Origin: Heterobilharzia americana
Taxonomy: Eukaryota; Platyhelminthes; Trematoda; Strigeidida; Schistosomatidae
Reading direction: 5' to 3'
Assembly (NCBI GenBank): GCA_944470555.2
Contig: CALYCZ020000356.1
Coordinates: forward strand, 1-64,000
DNA: 64,000 nucleotides
Shown piece by piece: positions 33,420 through 47,805 of this stretch (position 1 is its first letter; every line of letters begins with the position of its first letter). The position numbers and the translations under genes were made by a program. Under the pieces are notes generated by a model. The model saw only the letters and a program-made list of their open reading frames with translations. It did not search any database and was not told the origin of the DNA.

Positions 33420-33760
33420 GTGGCGGATAATGCCTAGCAGTGGAAACTTATGACCATTGAGACTACAGCCATTGCACAAGAAGTAGTTTTTGTTGTCCGG
33501 TGGTCTGGTGGATGAAACTATGGTGTTTTTGAAGCGATCAGTGCCAAGTTCAAGTTCTGGGGGTTGGGTGGCGGACATCCACTGACTAGTCACAAACAGG
33601 ACGAAACGCGCATCCTGGATTCCACTACTACCCACTACCTATCATTAATATGTAATTAAAACACAGGGAATACCGAGGCACACACGCGACAGCCCATATA
33701 TCTACAAATACCCACCGGTCCAATCAACAACAATATAAGAGAAGGAACAACACTTTCATG
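33420..33760 (+). mobile_element. SM-alpha-type SINE (copy A)
   Basis: It has a SINE head (CACAAGAAGTAG, GTCCGGTGGTCTGGTGGATG), a hammerhead-like block (33575-33627) and a 3' part with GAATACCGAGGCACACACG and ACCGGTCCAATCAAC. The block order matches the SINEs at 13.1-13.6 kb. Equivalents: B 48095-48435, C 63225-63568. Confidence 0.75.
33575..33627 (+). ncRNA. Hammerhead ribozyme relic, core mutated (copy A)
   Basis: ACATCCACTGACTAGTC shows the core as CTGACTA where CTGANGA is required. G8, which acts in catalysis, is T. Stem II is weakened (GTC/GAC). The GAAA, ACGC/GCAT and C cleavage site remain. It is predicted inactive. Equivalents with the same mutation: B 48250-48302, C 63404-63452. Confidence 0.75.
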
Positions 33761-34137
33761 TTTCGTATGTAATTCCCCTTCTTACTACGAATAATTGGTC
33801 AACAAATATCGACACTTTTATGCCCCCTGACTGACTATATTTATATCAGATTGAACGGCTACTCAGAGTGATAATGCTGACTTCTTGATTCTTCAATGAC
33901 TCAGTGGGGATATTCATATTGTAGCAAAGCATAAGTGGGTTCAAATATGATGAACATATTACAGTGTCTAGTAGTTAGTTCAGATACGAAGTGAAAGATA
34001 GCAAGCTGAAGTTAATATGGGATGCCAGATGTAGAAACAAAGTTTTTCTGAATAAATGAAAGAGGTGTAAACCCTCTTAAGCTAAGCTAAGCCAAGCTAA
34101 GTATGTAGCTCCAATAGCTTGTGGAAATAAGGTGATG

Positions 34138-34160
34138 ATATCCATCCATCCATCCATCCA
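34138..34160. repeat. (CCAT)n tetranucleotide run
   Basis: Five or so CCAT units, present again at 48815-48834 and 63962-63981. A nearby AGCTA run (34077-34101) has one more unit in A and B than in C. Confidence 0.85.
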
Positions 34161-34321
34161 AATCAACATAGGATCAGGTATTACTGCGTAACGGTTCAAG
34201 TTGCCACACCTCATATCACTACATCAAGTAAAAAGGCAGTGTAGCGGAAGATAATGAAAAACATTGAGTCAAAAGAGATATGAAGTGCTAAAAGAGAGGA
34301 AGGAAGAGTGAGAAAATGGTG

Positions 34322-34870
34322 GGGTTCGGCATAGAGTTGAGATGAGGATAATGTTTGCATGCATCTGAAATCGGTTCTGAGCCATGTGATCACCTAGACT
34401 CTCCAACCACTAGTTTCTCTTGTCCCACAGATGCCAACCACCTAGTCTGCATCGCCCCACCAAATGGCTCAAACCAACAGTCAGAGATCTCATGCACTGA
34501 TGCCATGTTTCAGTCTGGCCACCTCGGGCCTTTCTCCAGACTGCACCTACTTCGGCCAACATTGTGTGACGAGGCAATCGGTGACTAGGCATACGTAACA
34601 CATGTCCCAACCAGCCATCTTAGACAATGAAGGTTCACAACCACGTCGACTCACTTACCTCTTCTCCATTAAACTCTACATCCGACTTCTGCATTACTCA
34701 CGTGGTGCGGTGACACCAAGGAATACGGCTTATACCACGAAGGCAGTGGTTGTCAAAAACTTGAAGCCTTTTCATGTTTTCCACCTTCAATGGCCATGTT
34801 TCACAAGCATTGAGTAGAAGAGAGTGGACTGCTGTGCAGTACATGTGACACTTAGTAGACAAGCGAGTAT
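34322..34870 (-). mobile_element. Non-LTR reverse-transcriptase C-terminal fragment, antisense (copy A)
   Basis: The minus strand reads MGHVLRMPSHRLPRHTML, then GGQTETWHQCMRSLT and GLSHLVGRCRLGGWHLWD. This is the same trematode family as at 2990-3890. Stops occur upstream. The copy-B equivalent is 48997-49545. In C the window ends before it. Confidence 0.65.
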
Positions 34871-34879
34871 CACGGGAGG

Positions 34880-37800
34880 AGAGGGGGGCAATGGTGGCGT
34901 AAGTTGGCGAAAGGCAGTCGAGCCTTTTGTATTCGTGAAGAGGTTTCAGCGGTCAGTGAGCCACCAGGGTTGATCCCTGGTCGCAAGATGCCTACAATCT
35001 AACCACCTTATTTCAGTGATATATCGAACTACTGTCTGAGTCAATTTGATCATTCAGTTTGATTTGCTGTCGCTGCCGTTTTAGGATATGTTCTTTGCAC
35101 CCTAATTGCATTGATTAGCCGGTCCTCCTCAGGTATGTGTGAACACAAATTTGTGCAAACAGATAAATGCACCTGAATGTGAACCCATCATCAAAATGAG
35201 GTGGAAATTTACAGGAGTACATAGATTTCGATTTGCTGGACAGTTTTTGCTCCGGATGGCTGGCTGCCTTAACTGTTTACCTGGTTGTCAAACTCTGCGG
35301 ATCACTCGTATACGGCAGTATGATATAGACACAATGCAATATGCATTGTGTATAATCCAGTTAACAGTAATAAGTTGGTTGCTGAACACCACTAAAAATT
35401 GGCAAATTTAGTGAGACTTCTTGACCTTCACGAGAAATAAATAGCTATCTGACTCCCTGTGAATTCCATGAATCATTACTGCGTGTATATTCCATGTGTT
35501 TATGGCAGAGTTGACGTCAAGTATACTAATTTAGGAAGTGAAGACCCTGGTATACACTCGCATTATATCATGAAACTAGAGAACTAGGAATCTGTGAACC
35601 ACTAAACTTGGATGCAGATGGTTAACTTTTTCTCTACGAGACCTGAGATTTTGACTTCGGTTGCTGGCAAGGTGGCGGACGCCTACTGCTGAGGATTCCC
35701 ATATTAAGATGAAGGAGCTCTCAGCTTCGCCCAAGTTTTCTATAATTCTCCAAATGATGTTAACCCACAATCAATGCTACTCTTATATGAATGAAATTCT
35801 CAAAGACCTCAAAGTAAACCTAGATGTTAACGCTTTACATGGTGTTCGTATTCGGAAACTCAGCTTGTAAACGATAAGGTCCAGTTGAAAGGTAAGTTGA
35901 CGGGAGTTCACTGGTCTTCTGTCTATACAATCATGTAGTCTAAATGGAACTCGTCTGTAAAGTACGCTCTTCCAGTTGGAAAATTGACTTCCATTGCCAA
36001 CTCACATGTGGAGTATGCAAGAACAGCAAGTGAGATTCACGTGGATTACTGTTCATAACCAACTTAACCAAAAATACCATTTTGCATTAATTTGTATCTT
36101 TGGTATCTTTGTCTAGGTGGTCGAATCTGCTGAAAGGAAACCATCCGTAGCAGTTTTTTGTTTTTTTGACAGAACAGGTCTTACCCTACAACCTTGAAGT
36201 TCAGCGTCCAACAGAATTGTTTGTAAGGCTTGAGTAATCAGTGAATTTCAAGCTTGTTCAAGACTTGATAACTGTTATATGGTTTCAGGCAGCCGTGTTT
36301 CACCTAGTTCCCTTACTTTCAGGTACTTGTCAACAAGGTGTTTCTGCAATCTAGAGAGAACTTATGTTCTATGTGAGATTCAAAGCAATGCCATTCCGTG
36401 TCATAGTCAACGACGTTAACACTGAGCCGTCCAGCCCACGATTGACTTCGCGCTGAACTTGAACAAGTAAAGTAGCAAGCTGCTGATAGCAGAGCGAACT
36501 ATTTGTAACAGCCTTGAGGAAAAGAAGTTTTCTTGGAGTTAAACTGTGTTCAGCAGTGATACATCGCAGCTAGGTACATTCAAACCAGTCTCTTTAAACT
36601 ATTTAAGCCGCTGGAATTCACAGAAAGGATATCAGTAAATGTATTGTACATTGTAGCACAATTAACGTGGAAAGCTTGTCAACAGCTGAAACTCCAACTT
36701 TACTTATTAGAATACTGAGATAGTAACATAGGTCCCGTTGGTTTGAATCTTGTCACAACCCAAGTGTTTATTTCACTTTGACTCTACTCCTCATAACGCA
36801 GAAACAACTGGTAACGAAGCAGCACTTTATTCCTTGTCACCAAGCAGTTGTTCACAGTTGTTTTACAAACATACAAAGAAATCTGAAACCATTGACTAAA
36901 CTTCGTAAATTTGTTGGCCTAATCATGACAAACATCAAGATTGACAGGAACACCCAGAAAAATAATTGTTATCAACTTTCCTGCTTATCAGTAACAAGTG
37001 ACATACTACATAAATTTCACACATTCGTAGCACCAGGTATCACAAGCCACATTTTAAAAGTTATTTTTAACTAGAACCTGCGGTTGTTGTATTAACACTT
37101 AGATGGCTTTCCTTCGTGTCACTTTCATTTTGACACATTGAGAAAGACTTCGAAAAGGAGGGTGCAATATCAGTGCTCACTAAAACGAGATTGAAATACG
37201 TGTTAAAATGAAGCAACTGCAAGCATTCGTTACGATTTAGTTAAGTGTGTGAATTCGTCTTTAGTCGACATCACAATTACCAAGTGAATATTCATATTTA
37301 GTCGCAGAACAACTCTAGTCTACGGATATTTACATGGTGAAAAGTCTGTACAACATCCTTAAAATAACCTTAAGAAAATTTTTTTATTATTGCTTACCTT
37401 GACAACTGTATATATATACAAGTATATTGACTCTGTTACCAATGAGTTGTGTCATTAAGACAATGGAAGTCGAATAGGAGGAAGACGTCTCTCGTCTACA
37501 TTGTTTAAGACATTTCATACTAAGCGATTCACATGGACTTTCCTCAGTCGCCTAATGTTCTGATCATTCGAACGAAGAAGAGATAACCTTGCTTAACCGC
37601 TTTTGTATGGATTCATGAACCCATCTGCAGTTATGCTATTGAAATTGATGACCACAACCACCATTTGTTTCCTAAACACAAAGTCGTGTCTACCTCAAAC
37701 CAATCAGCGCATACAGAAATGCAGGATCACGTGGAAAGCCTAATGAACATTTATTTTATTCTGACCACATTTGAATAGTAATCTTGATGCAATTTTAAGT

Positions 37801-40800
37801 AGTCACCTACTACAAACCTCATGTAGGTTTCAAACGTTAAACCCACTAACTAACTAAAGCTATGTCATTTCCGATTAGGGACTGAGAAGATTTGGTCGCG
37901 TCACTAAATTGCACTTCACATGAACGTCGGAAGTACTCTACCATCAAAGTCTTTCAATTCAGCGTGCGACTGACATATAAAGCTGGTTCAATTTCTCATC
38001 TACACACCACAACAGGGTGGAAGAACAGGTGAAATCCTCATTCTCTCTATAAATCTTATGTTTAAAATACACTTTAAAATACAGTTTCAAAAAAACACAG
38101 TTTATATCAACTACAACCTGGCAGCTCACTGAGTTCGTCAAAATAGTAGATTTCAGAATCATGCAGAAACTCTTCATTGACAGATATCTATGATGTGTGA
38201 ATGAAGATTTATCGACGAAGTGATCATAGTGTTTGATGAAACCAAAATAAGGGAAAATACGGTGTTGATACTTATTTTGAATGCGACAAGGGAGATATGA
38301 AAAGTCACTTGTCAAATCTAACCATATACCCAGTAGTATTTTGTTAACTGACGTTCACTGTTTCCAAGATGCCAACTCAACTTGAAGTGGCTAAACTACC
38401 TAGATATATTATAGGATACGATGATCAAAATGAATCCCACTTCACTATATATTTTCGAAAGCAGGAAAGTTGATTGTTTATTGAAGGCGTAGTAATCAAT
38501 TTCAACATCGTGACAACCCTATCACCCGTGTGACATCCAGTCGACTCGCAACTGCGTCATCAGCAAGCGATTGCTTATCATTGATAACTGTTATTCAGTG
38601 TTGACTTTGATATTGTGATTAAGAATTGCATCCACGTTCCATACCTTCATTGATGATGATAGCAGCTCAGAGTTCGCAAAGATTTCGCGGTAGTAAGATA
38701 GAAAGCAGAGTGAGATCTTGCAACAGAGAAGTTATTGTTGGACTATCTCATAACCGGATTAAAACAGACCTCATCTCAACATGCCAAATTTATGAGCTAG
38801 CTTGCTCTACTTCACTTTGATTTCGAATGCAGTTTTTTGCATGAGTTACAAGGAAACTGGACTAAGACAATTCAACACAGAGGTAATTATCATGTGACTA
38901 CCAGAGATAGCAGTGGTTTTGTAGACTAGTATTTATACTGGGTGGTGATTGAAGGTGAAATGAGAATTGGGACTGCTGCCGGATTTGAACAAGCGACCAT
39001 CGGGTTACCAGTCCAGTGCTTTACCGACTGAGGTGAGAGGTCCAACTGCTGACCAGATTTGTACTGATACATGTCTTACTCAAGTATGTGTCATTTCTGT
39101 AGAGCTATCTTCCATATAGATAAATGCATACCGTTTATTATTGCTTATTAAGTTTCCGATAAAGTGATCTTCTAAAGACATTACCACTTTGACTGGAAGT
39201 GAAACGAGACAGAGGTGTCTTACTTTTAGTGCGTGTGTGTGTGTGGAAAGTTTGCGATTAATCATCGTTTGAATCACGTTTTAAAATTCCCCTATGTCAT
39301 GTTTAGAGAGGTGAGGACCATGCATTTCTACAGTAATAGATGATGGAAAGCTCGTTTAATTTCGATCGGGCTTAAGATGAGGGGATGAAGACTGAGGTGT
39401 CATCTATTCTTAATAGTCAGGTTTAATGATACCAGAGAATAGACGTATCACCAAGCAATGCACACTGACAAGATTAGCTTGAATCCCAATCACGCGATGC
39501 TATGCAGGATATTTGGAAGTGCTCCTGGATGACCTGTTCATCAGCCGTAATGTCACTGACCCATCAAGCAGGGAAAAATGTCAAGAATCATCTGGTCACG
39601 TCGAATTCTGAGGGCAGCTCATCCCACATTATATTTTCAATTGCCTTGCTAGAAACTACCAATCAAAGGACAGTTCAGCAATCCCTTCTCTGAAGACCAG
39701 TGAAGAGATTAGGCATTGTATGGACTTCAACATCACAATTTAACCTGATAGATTTCAGTTCGTTGAGCGAGCAGCAAATGGATTATGAAGGGGATATGTC
39801 TGTAAAATAGAATGTTGTAAACATACAACTCCCAATGACTCATACAGGTTTTAGTTTTCCAAAGAAGTGTCCACTACGGGGCCGAGAAACTTTAGAATAT
39901 GAGCATTCTGCTTCACCTGGATTTCACTCCAACATATTTCCTTCACTAAAACTAAGAAGTTGTAGAACACGTTTAAAACAAGTCGAAATGCTCAGATGTT
40001 TCGAAAGGACAGTCTAGTCACTTCAAGTGTAATTCCTAGGCTTTATTTACACCTAACAAAATTGATAATCATCACTAGATGAGGTGTCAATGAATCACAA
40101 AACACATTTATCTGTACATAAATTGCTCAGTAGGTAGTACAACATGAAACTTGAGATAAATACTCTGGTGTGTGACAATAATTTCTTGCATAGACGGGTA
40201 CCATTAATCTATATCATAACAAAGAAACTGCTCAAAATGGACTTATTGGAGAGGCAATCTTAAACTGATGAATGACAAGAGCAACTAGCAAACCACTTGG
40301 TGCCCACTCTAAAATGCATAGAAAAATAACACTGTCACGTAATCCCAAACAAACTAAAGTCGTCATCAGTACAGGAGACTTCTTACACAATTGAACATGA
40401 ATTCGGTCACTAGTCGCATATCAGCCTCAAGAAACACATACACTAATGAGGAGCACAGCTTTCATTCTATAATCTATATGTCACTGTCTATTTTCTTACT
40501 ATCTAAGCAAATGATAAAGTCATTACTTACAACCTTTCAGTATTTGGATACATCTTATCTGACAGTCAGTCAGTCTGGGTCATTATTCGACAAAATCATC
40601 ATCTCCACACCCCTGGTTTGTACACATGCCAGGTATTTCTGATATTCACTTAACTTCTATCAAGGTAAGATAATTAGACTGATTCTGAAGAAGTTTCTGA
40701 TCACAATCCTATGTTTATCTGCTGATAATACAAATTTCTGCCATAAACTCTTTTTCAGCATACTTTCATAATGCTGAACAATACTTCACATCTAACATAA

Positions 40801-41737
40801 CGACAAAGATGACACGCGGCGGAAGATTGACCTGATATCGGTTTTCATGAGAATGAAGAAAATCTAATCATGAAAGTGTAAAATATTTCTAGCATTACAT
40901 TACTTGGCATGTGCTTACTACTGAATGCTCTTCAGCTCAGCATGATACTAATGCTATGGTGTGTAAAGAAGATAATCTCCTGTTTTCCACAAAGACATTA
41001 TTAATGCTGATCACACACATTTCAAAGCAGAACATAGTCATTCACACTGATCTGATGCATCTTCTGAATGGAATGAGAATGCCTGGTCGTCCTGTGAGAT
41101 ACCATTTAATAGTAAGTTTATGCTACAATTCGTTAGTCACTTGTGACTAGAATACATGAAATTGTGTACCAGGCTGCCTGTCTACACTGAACACACACAC
41201 TTGAAGATACAATATTCCCCATCGATACGCGACAAAACACCATGAACTGATTTCATTCGAAGATATTCCACCCGCTCTGATCAGGTGTTGAATCGTGTAG
41301 TTGGTCCACTCTCATCTATTGATTGACAATATTCGACAAACTGTTGGGACTGTGTCACTTCTATCTTTCAGGTCACAGGCTAACTGAATTTCATTTCATG
41401 TGAAATTTATGAGCATTCTGTCCTCAAGAATATTGAATTCAACCTGTCAGTCATACACCACGCCTTCTCACCTCCCCATATCCTCAAGGCGATCCTTCCC
41501 AATTCTCACACATTCTAACTGCATTCATCTACAACTTGAAATGAATTACATCATTCACCAAGGACACCTACTTCTACTTCAGCTTAAGGGAATCTTCTTC
41601 CAGCGACTATCCCCAACACGGTCGAATTATTCTCCCCGAATCTGTGATATACAATCGAAACATGCTTCCATGTGGTTTATACCTATAAAGGAGACAGTGT
41701 TACAAGGTACTACCTGCAGTCCAAACGTCTTCCAAGT
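34880..41737. other. Unit sequence without a recognised gene (copy A)
   Basis: Apart from the tRNA-like block at 38977-39043, I see only open frames of 60-118 codons kept between copies: 36778-37074 (98 codons), 38315-37959 (minus, 118), 39502-39693, 40391-40642 and 41400-41858 (152). Both strands contain open stretches, so none is called a gene. The copy-B equivalent of the 98-codon frame (51455-51751) has several amino-acid changes but stays open. Confidence 0.5.
38977..39043 (-). repeat. tRNA-like SINE head (copy A)
   Basis: Reverse complement of the block at 23696-23764, nearly identical to it, with the B-box-like TTCAAATCC. Confidence 0.5.
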
Positions 41738-41854
41738 TCGTGTAATTGAGTCACCTGATTCTACTAGGTTTTCCAACCTGATGCCTAAATGTGAACATCC
41801 CTTCGTGATAATGATAATGAAAGCAGGCAGATGCATTAGGATGGCATCAGTCAC
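41714..41854 (-). CDS. Possible exon carried by the repeat unit (copy B boundary)
   Basis: Antisense equivalent of 20885-21025 with one change (Thr to Ile in the III-TK stretch). Frame and both splice signals are intact. The same holds at 56774-56914. Confidence 0.28.
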
Positions 41855-43728
41855 CTGATAGATTGGTTCACGAAGCCATGCTTAGCACTGAACACCACTA
41901 AATATGCAACCAAGTCAACTGATCACAACTATCACCATGATAATCTAATCAATTAACCAATTCTCCTCACACTGAGGGAATACACGGAGTGTGGTATCCA
42001 AGTTAGTCATGAAATCTGGACATCAGCCAATTGTGTAGTAGCAACTGCCAAGGTCTTCTCGATCTTGCTGTTTTACGAAAGGCTTCCCTATGTAAGTAAG
42101 ATAATATTTGCAGTAATAGGTTGAGAGATAGAATCATTGTTTCAAATATAGAAGAGATAACCTAAATGAGATCTGGTTCGTATGATGTAGCCTATAATGG
42201 TCAGATAACTGTGAGCCTTCTCCACTGGGAAAAAAGAGTGGATCAGTGATGTCATTTTATAAGACAACTTCTTCCCTTTATAAAGTTCGACAAAACAATG
42301 GGAAGATATAAATTGTTTGAATCATGTTATCCTTTGGAGCATCACATTTCGAACAATTTGATCCTATACGTACGTGTCATGGGTATTTATTTGATGACGG
42401 GTGAGGATATGAACAGAGGTCATGTAGAAAAGGTGAATCAAAGGACAAATAAGAGTGGAAATCAACAGAATGAAAATAATGATACATCGGACTAGGTTTC
42501 AGAGTTGAATTCATGAAAGCTGATTTAAAGTGATAAAAAATAATTTAATGCATTAGAATGACTTAGTTTGCTTGTGAAACCACATTGTAATGTTCCACTA
42601 TTTCACCGTAGGATGAAGCTTGATCTCATCTTTTCCTCTTGTGTCTCGTACACTGATCTACTTGTTAGCCTACTTCATCCTGATTCAGCCTGTGACATAA
42701 ATGACATGGCGATTGAACAATACGCGACTAAGTCAACTAATCAAATCAGGCACCAACCTGGAACTTCGGCATAGTGACACATTTGTTGTAAGGCCTCCAA
42801 TCTCTTTCTAACCATGGATAGCTGTCAGTAGTCAGCAATCAGGGGTTCAAGTCACTAACATATTGACGAATAATGCATGCATGGAAAATGAAGGTTGAAA
42901 TGAACGCCGTCCTATAGGGATGCATCGAGCCTGCCTGAATATTCACAATTACATAGTAGTGGCTAACATTGGAATGCAGGAGGCATTTTCATCGTTCACC
43001 TGACAAGTGAGTCGCATATGTTAGGTAGTGCATGTTGTGTATTCCGTTGGTAGCCACTATTGTGTTATAAAAACATTTGTTTTCGCAGATAATCGGAGTG
43101 TTGCGTAGACATTTGCAGAAGAGTGGTGAGAGTTGTTGTAACTCAAGATGTGTCACTCTTGTAGCCGCCTATGTAAGCCATTGAAACTCCCAATTAAACC
43201 GGCTAACCTAAGGCTATCAGCACTACCATTCAAGACTAGTTAATTCAATTACAAGTGAACTCCTGCAGCACCGGATTCTGTACATGAATTGGTTTACATT
43301 GATAACTGTAAGACATCGAAAAAATTTCTTCCTTGGCTTCTTAGTGGGACGAACATAAGGCTTCACCAGCACGTTACCATTTCACTCCCTTGTCTATTTA
43401 CAGCCTTTTCAACCTGACTCAACAACTGCCCACAACCTTACATTTCTTCCTCCATGTCATCCTCAGTCAGCTCAGACGCCCAACTCGCCCTTAACCCATT
43501 TGGCTTCCACTCTACGGCCTCACCTGTCATGTGAGGTCCCCAAACTGCTTTCTCAGTGTTGGGCGATAGGTTGTTGGTTCGTTGGTTTGTTACAAGACAG
43601 CTACAGTTCGTTCTTGTTCATTCCTATTATTCTGGCCATCTCATCTTTAGCGTCAGTATTGAGTGAGCGTAGGCGACAGATGTTGATGAATGTCTGCAGT
43701 TTCTTGGAAAGACTATTGGTAACTCACC

Positions 43729-46700
43729 TCGCCTGGTTGACTAGTTCACTAGTTACTAGCCGGTCCTAAGCCCGGGTAAAGAGGGAAGGTTGGGCATACG
43801 GCTAGCAACCCTACACCCTAAAACAAATCTAACCGCTAAACAAACTTCAAAGCACAAACAAAATATAAAAAATGAAAACAAACTTATTCCCCGCTGGAAT
43901 CGGAGAGGCGAAATGACGCCAGTTGGTGAAAGCCTTCGGGATGCCAATTGGCCGATTTGTCTTCTCTCCCTCGATGAAAGCGAAAGTAAACGTGGGGACA
44001 TGGAATGTCCACACCATGTTTGAACCCAGTAAGGCAGCCCAGATTGCAAACGAGATGAGAAGGTATAACATCGAAGTGCTTGGGATTTGCGAAAGCAGAT
44101 GGAATGGGAGTGGACTCTCCAAACTGTCAACGGGAGAATCAATAATCTACTCCGATATTGTCACCCAGACGCCAACCACGAGCACACTGAGTTATCGAGT
44201 GGCTATCATGATGCCCCCACAAGAGCATTGAAGGCTCTCATGCAGTGGGAACCAATCTCCTCCAGGATCATGACAGCAAGATTCAACTCAAAAGGAAGAA
44301 AGGTCACAATCATACAATGTTATGCACCTACAAATAATGCAGAGCAAGAGAAGAAGGAGGAATTCTACAGACAACTTCAATCAACACTGGACAAGAACCT
44401 CAGTTGGCGATATCAAAATTCTGATGGGTGACATGAATGCCAAACTGGGAGGGGACAACACAGGAAGAGAACTAACCATGGGTCGAGAGGCGCTAGGTGA
44501 AATGAATGAGAATGGAGAATTGTTTGCAGAATTCTGCGCATTCAACGATTTGGTGATTGGAGGCAGTGTGTTCAAGCACAAGGATATCCACAAAGCGACA
44601 TGGATTTCACCAGACACCAGGACACACTAAAAATCAAATCGACTTAATCTCAATCTCAAGAAAATGGAGACGCAGTCTACTTAACACAAGGTGAAGAAGA
44701 GGAGCAGATGTAGGTTCAGACCACTCACTGTCTAGTGCAAGGAACCTTCGAAATCAAGTTAACAGCCTTCAAGGAAGCTGGTGATAGACCACAGTTCAAG
44801 TACAACACTCGGGACCTGAAGGATGAAACTACAAAGGAGATCTTCACGGCAGCCAGCCATCAAGACAAAATGGGAGACAGCGAGAAACATCCCTGAAGAA
44901 GCCTGTGTGGAAGAACACTGGAAGTCTTTGAAAGCTATGTGGAAAGAAACCTACACAACAGTATTAGGAAGGAAGAAGAAAGAAGACAAGGAATGGATCT
45001 CGACGGATACCTGGAAGCTGATAGATGAGGGAGAGGAGGATGGTGAAGCAGAAGATAAACCAGTGCAAGGATGCTCAACGACAAGAGGAACTGAGCACAA
45101 TGTATAAAACACTGAACAAAGAAGTGAAGAAGAGTGCACGCAAAGACAGAAGACACTTCTACGACACACTGGCAAGTGAAGCAGAACAGGCTGCTGGTAG
45201 GAGAGACCTGACGACATTGTATCAAATAACCAGGTTGCTGTCTGGGAAGAGATCAACACAGATGAAACCAATAGAAGATGAAGAAGGAAATTTAATTACG
45301 AGAGAAGAGAAACAGAGGAAACAATGGGCCGACCACTTCAAAAAGCTCTTGAATCGACCACCACCACCACCACCTGCACTTCGTCCAGAAATACCACCTG
45401 CAGCCGCTGAATTACAAGTGAACATAAATCCCCCAACGAAAATGGAAGTCCTGAACGCCATAAAGCTACTGAAATGCGGGAAAGCAGCAGGACGAGATGG
45501 GATCCCGCCAGAAGCACTGAGAACAGACGCAGAGACAACAGCGGACATGCTCACACCATGCCACTATTACAGAAGGTGTGGAAGGAAGAGAAGGTACCTG
45601 CCTATTGATTGGAAGAAGGGTTACCTTGTCAAACTGCCGAAGAATGGAGACCTCAGTGCTTGCAAGAACTGGCGAGAAATCACTCTCCTGTCCACCCCAA
45701 GTAAAATATTAGGCCGCATCATCCTGGAGAGGCTTAAAGATGCGCTGGATTCAAAACTACGACCGGAACAGGCAGGCAGGCTTCAGGAAGTACAAATCAT
45801 GTGCAGACCAAATTGCAACGCTACGCATCATCATAGAACAGAGCATAGAATGGCAATCAGCTCTCTACCTCAACTTCATCGACTTTGAGAAGGCCTTTGA
45901 CAGCGTCGACCGGGAAGTAATTTGAAAGCTGCTTCAATACTACGGAGTACCGCAAACCTTTATCCGCCTCATTCAACAACTATATGAAGATGCCACATGC
46001 CAAGTAATTCACAATGGGAAGCTCAGTGATGATTTTGAAGTGAAGTGAAGACAGGAGTGAAACAAGGTTGCCTACTATCCCCTATGATATTGCTGATTGT
46101 GGTCGACTGGATCATGCAGCAAACAGTGGGGAGCTGTGAGAAGAGGGGGATACGCTGGCTGGACTGCGGAAAAGAACCTAGAAGACTTGGATTTCGCCGA
46201 TGACTTGTGCCTGATGTCACATAAACTTGAAGATCTGCAGGCAAAAACTAACAAGTTGATAGAAGAGGCAGCTAAGACGGGACTTCAGGTGAATATAGAG
46301 AAGACAGAGGTGATGAAGATACCGCACACCACCACCACCAGCAACAACAACAAACTCCAATCACCATCAACGGGAGAAACTTGAAGGAAGTAACCTCCTT
46401 CACCTATCTAGGAAGCACTGTTTCAACTACAGGCGGGATGGACGAGGACGTCAAAGTCAGAATCGGAAAAGTAAGACAGGTGTTCATTAGCCTGAAAAGA
46501 GTGTGGAGATCTACTGCACTCAGCATGCGGAACAAGATACGGATTTTCAACACCAACGTCAAGTCAGTGCTTCTGTATGGTTCAGAGACTTGGCGCGTCA
46601 CGAAAGGCATTTCCAATAAACTACAGACATTCATCAACAACTGCTTACGCTGTCTCGCTACTGAAGATCAGATGGTCAGAACGAATAAGCAACAAGGAAC

Positions 46701-47015
46701 TCTGGGAACGAACCAACCAAGAACCTATCACGCAACAAATATGCAGGAGGAAGTGGAGATGGATTGGCCATGCACTGAGAAGGCCGACTGAGGACATCAC
46801 GCGTCAGGCCCTCGAGTGGAATCCCCATGGGAAGCGACGAGTTGGGCGTCGGTGTCGAGGGTGACATGGAAGAGGTCGGGCGAGGAGGAAATGAGAGCCT
46901 GTGGGCTGTCGTGGAACCAGGTTCAAAAGATCTCAGAGAACAGAGGTCACTGGAGACGCGCTACTGAAGCCTAATGTTCCACTAGGTACCCAAGGGACTA
47001 ATAAGAAATAAATAA
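43729..47015 (+). mobile_element. Complete but dead RTE (copy B)
   Basis: 3287 bp with TAACTCACC at 43720-43728 and 47016-47024. It holds the longest surviving reverse-transcriptase frame in the window (45025-45888, 287 codons), with KPIEDEEGNLITREEKQRK, IKLLKCGKAAG and GIPPEALRTD visible. The endonuclease start (VGTWNVHTMFEPSKAAQ) has His for Arg. The TGA after DREVI (45923) is shared with A and C. Confidence 0.9.
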
Positions 47016-47024
47016 TAACTCACC

Positions 47025-47805
47025 AAGTCTCTCAACCATCACATAGAAGCACTGACTGACTTGACTGAATTAGTGTTGAAAATCCGAATGTTATTCTTAT
47101 GCTGAGGGGAGTGCAGGAGAACTGAACACTGGTTTCAGATTGATGACGGCCTGTCTTGCTGTTTTTCCAATCCTGCCCTCCACATCCTCATTTGTCTCAC
47201 CACCACCTGTATTTGACATGATACTGCCTTGTCTATTTAGGTAGGTGTAGGTGTAGGTGTAGGTATAGGTGAAACAGACTACTTCGTTTTGATTTCTCCT
47301 GTTGATGGTGGTTGTTGCTTGTTGTTGTTGTTGCTGTTGTTGGTTGGTTGTCTCCATCACCTCTGTCTCCTCTACGTTCACCTGGAGGAAGTTCCATCAT
47401 CGCTGACATGCCTCTTGTGCCAACTCGTTGGTTTTCGCCTGTTCATCTCCGAGCTTGTGCGACATTTATGAAGCTTTTCATTATGAATTGCTTGGCATGT
47501 AGCCTCCTATAGCGTATAGCTCTTGAAGGAAATTGGTGGCACACCGAAGTGTTGAAGTAGCTGCCAATGACTTCCCGGTCGACGCTATCGAAGGCCTTTA
47601 TCAAAATCGATGAATTGAGGTTGAGTTGAGTTGACTGCCATTCTATACTCTGTTCTATGATGATGTATAGTGTGCAGTGCAATTTGATTCACACATGATT
47701 TGTTCTTCCTGATGCCAGCCTGACAGCCTGTCCCGGTCGTCATTTTGAATCCAGCGCATCTTTTAGTCTCTTCAGGATATTTTGCTTAATGTGGACACGA
47801 GCATA
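47025..47805 (-). mobile_element. Host RTE relic, 5'-side half (copy B)
   Basis: Virtually identical to 32350-33130 of copy A, including the hexamer expansion. Its other half lies before 43720. Confidence 0.85.

Larger units (their letters stand above)
27023..41737 (+). repeat. 15-kb tandem repeat, copy A (14.7 kb)
   Basis: Order within the copy: truncated exon-like block, single-copy-like sequence, RTE nest (28636-33130), SM-alpha-type SINE (33420-33760), antisense non-LTR fragment (34322-34870), then about 6.8 kb without a recognised gene. The offset to copy B is 14,675 bp without change from about 31.7 to 36.0 kb. By eye the two are nearly identical there. Confidence 0.95.

Noticed and set aside
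39502..39693. 63-codon frame (and the overlapping 54485-54670 frame in copy B)
   Set aside because: Both strands and two frames look open and protein-like here, so the appearance is not informative.
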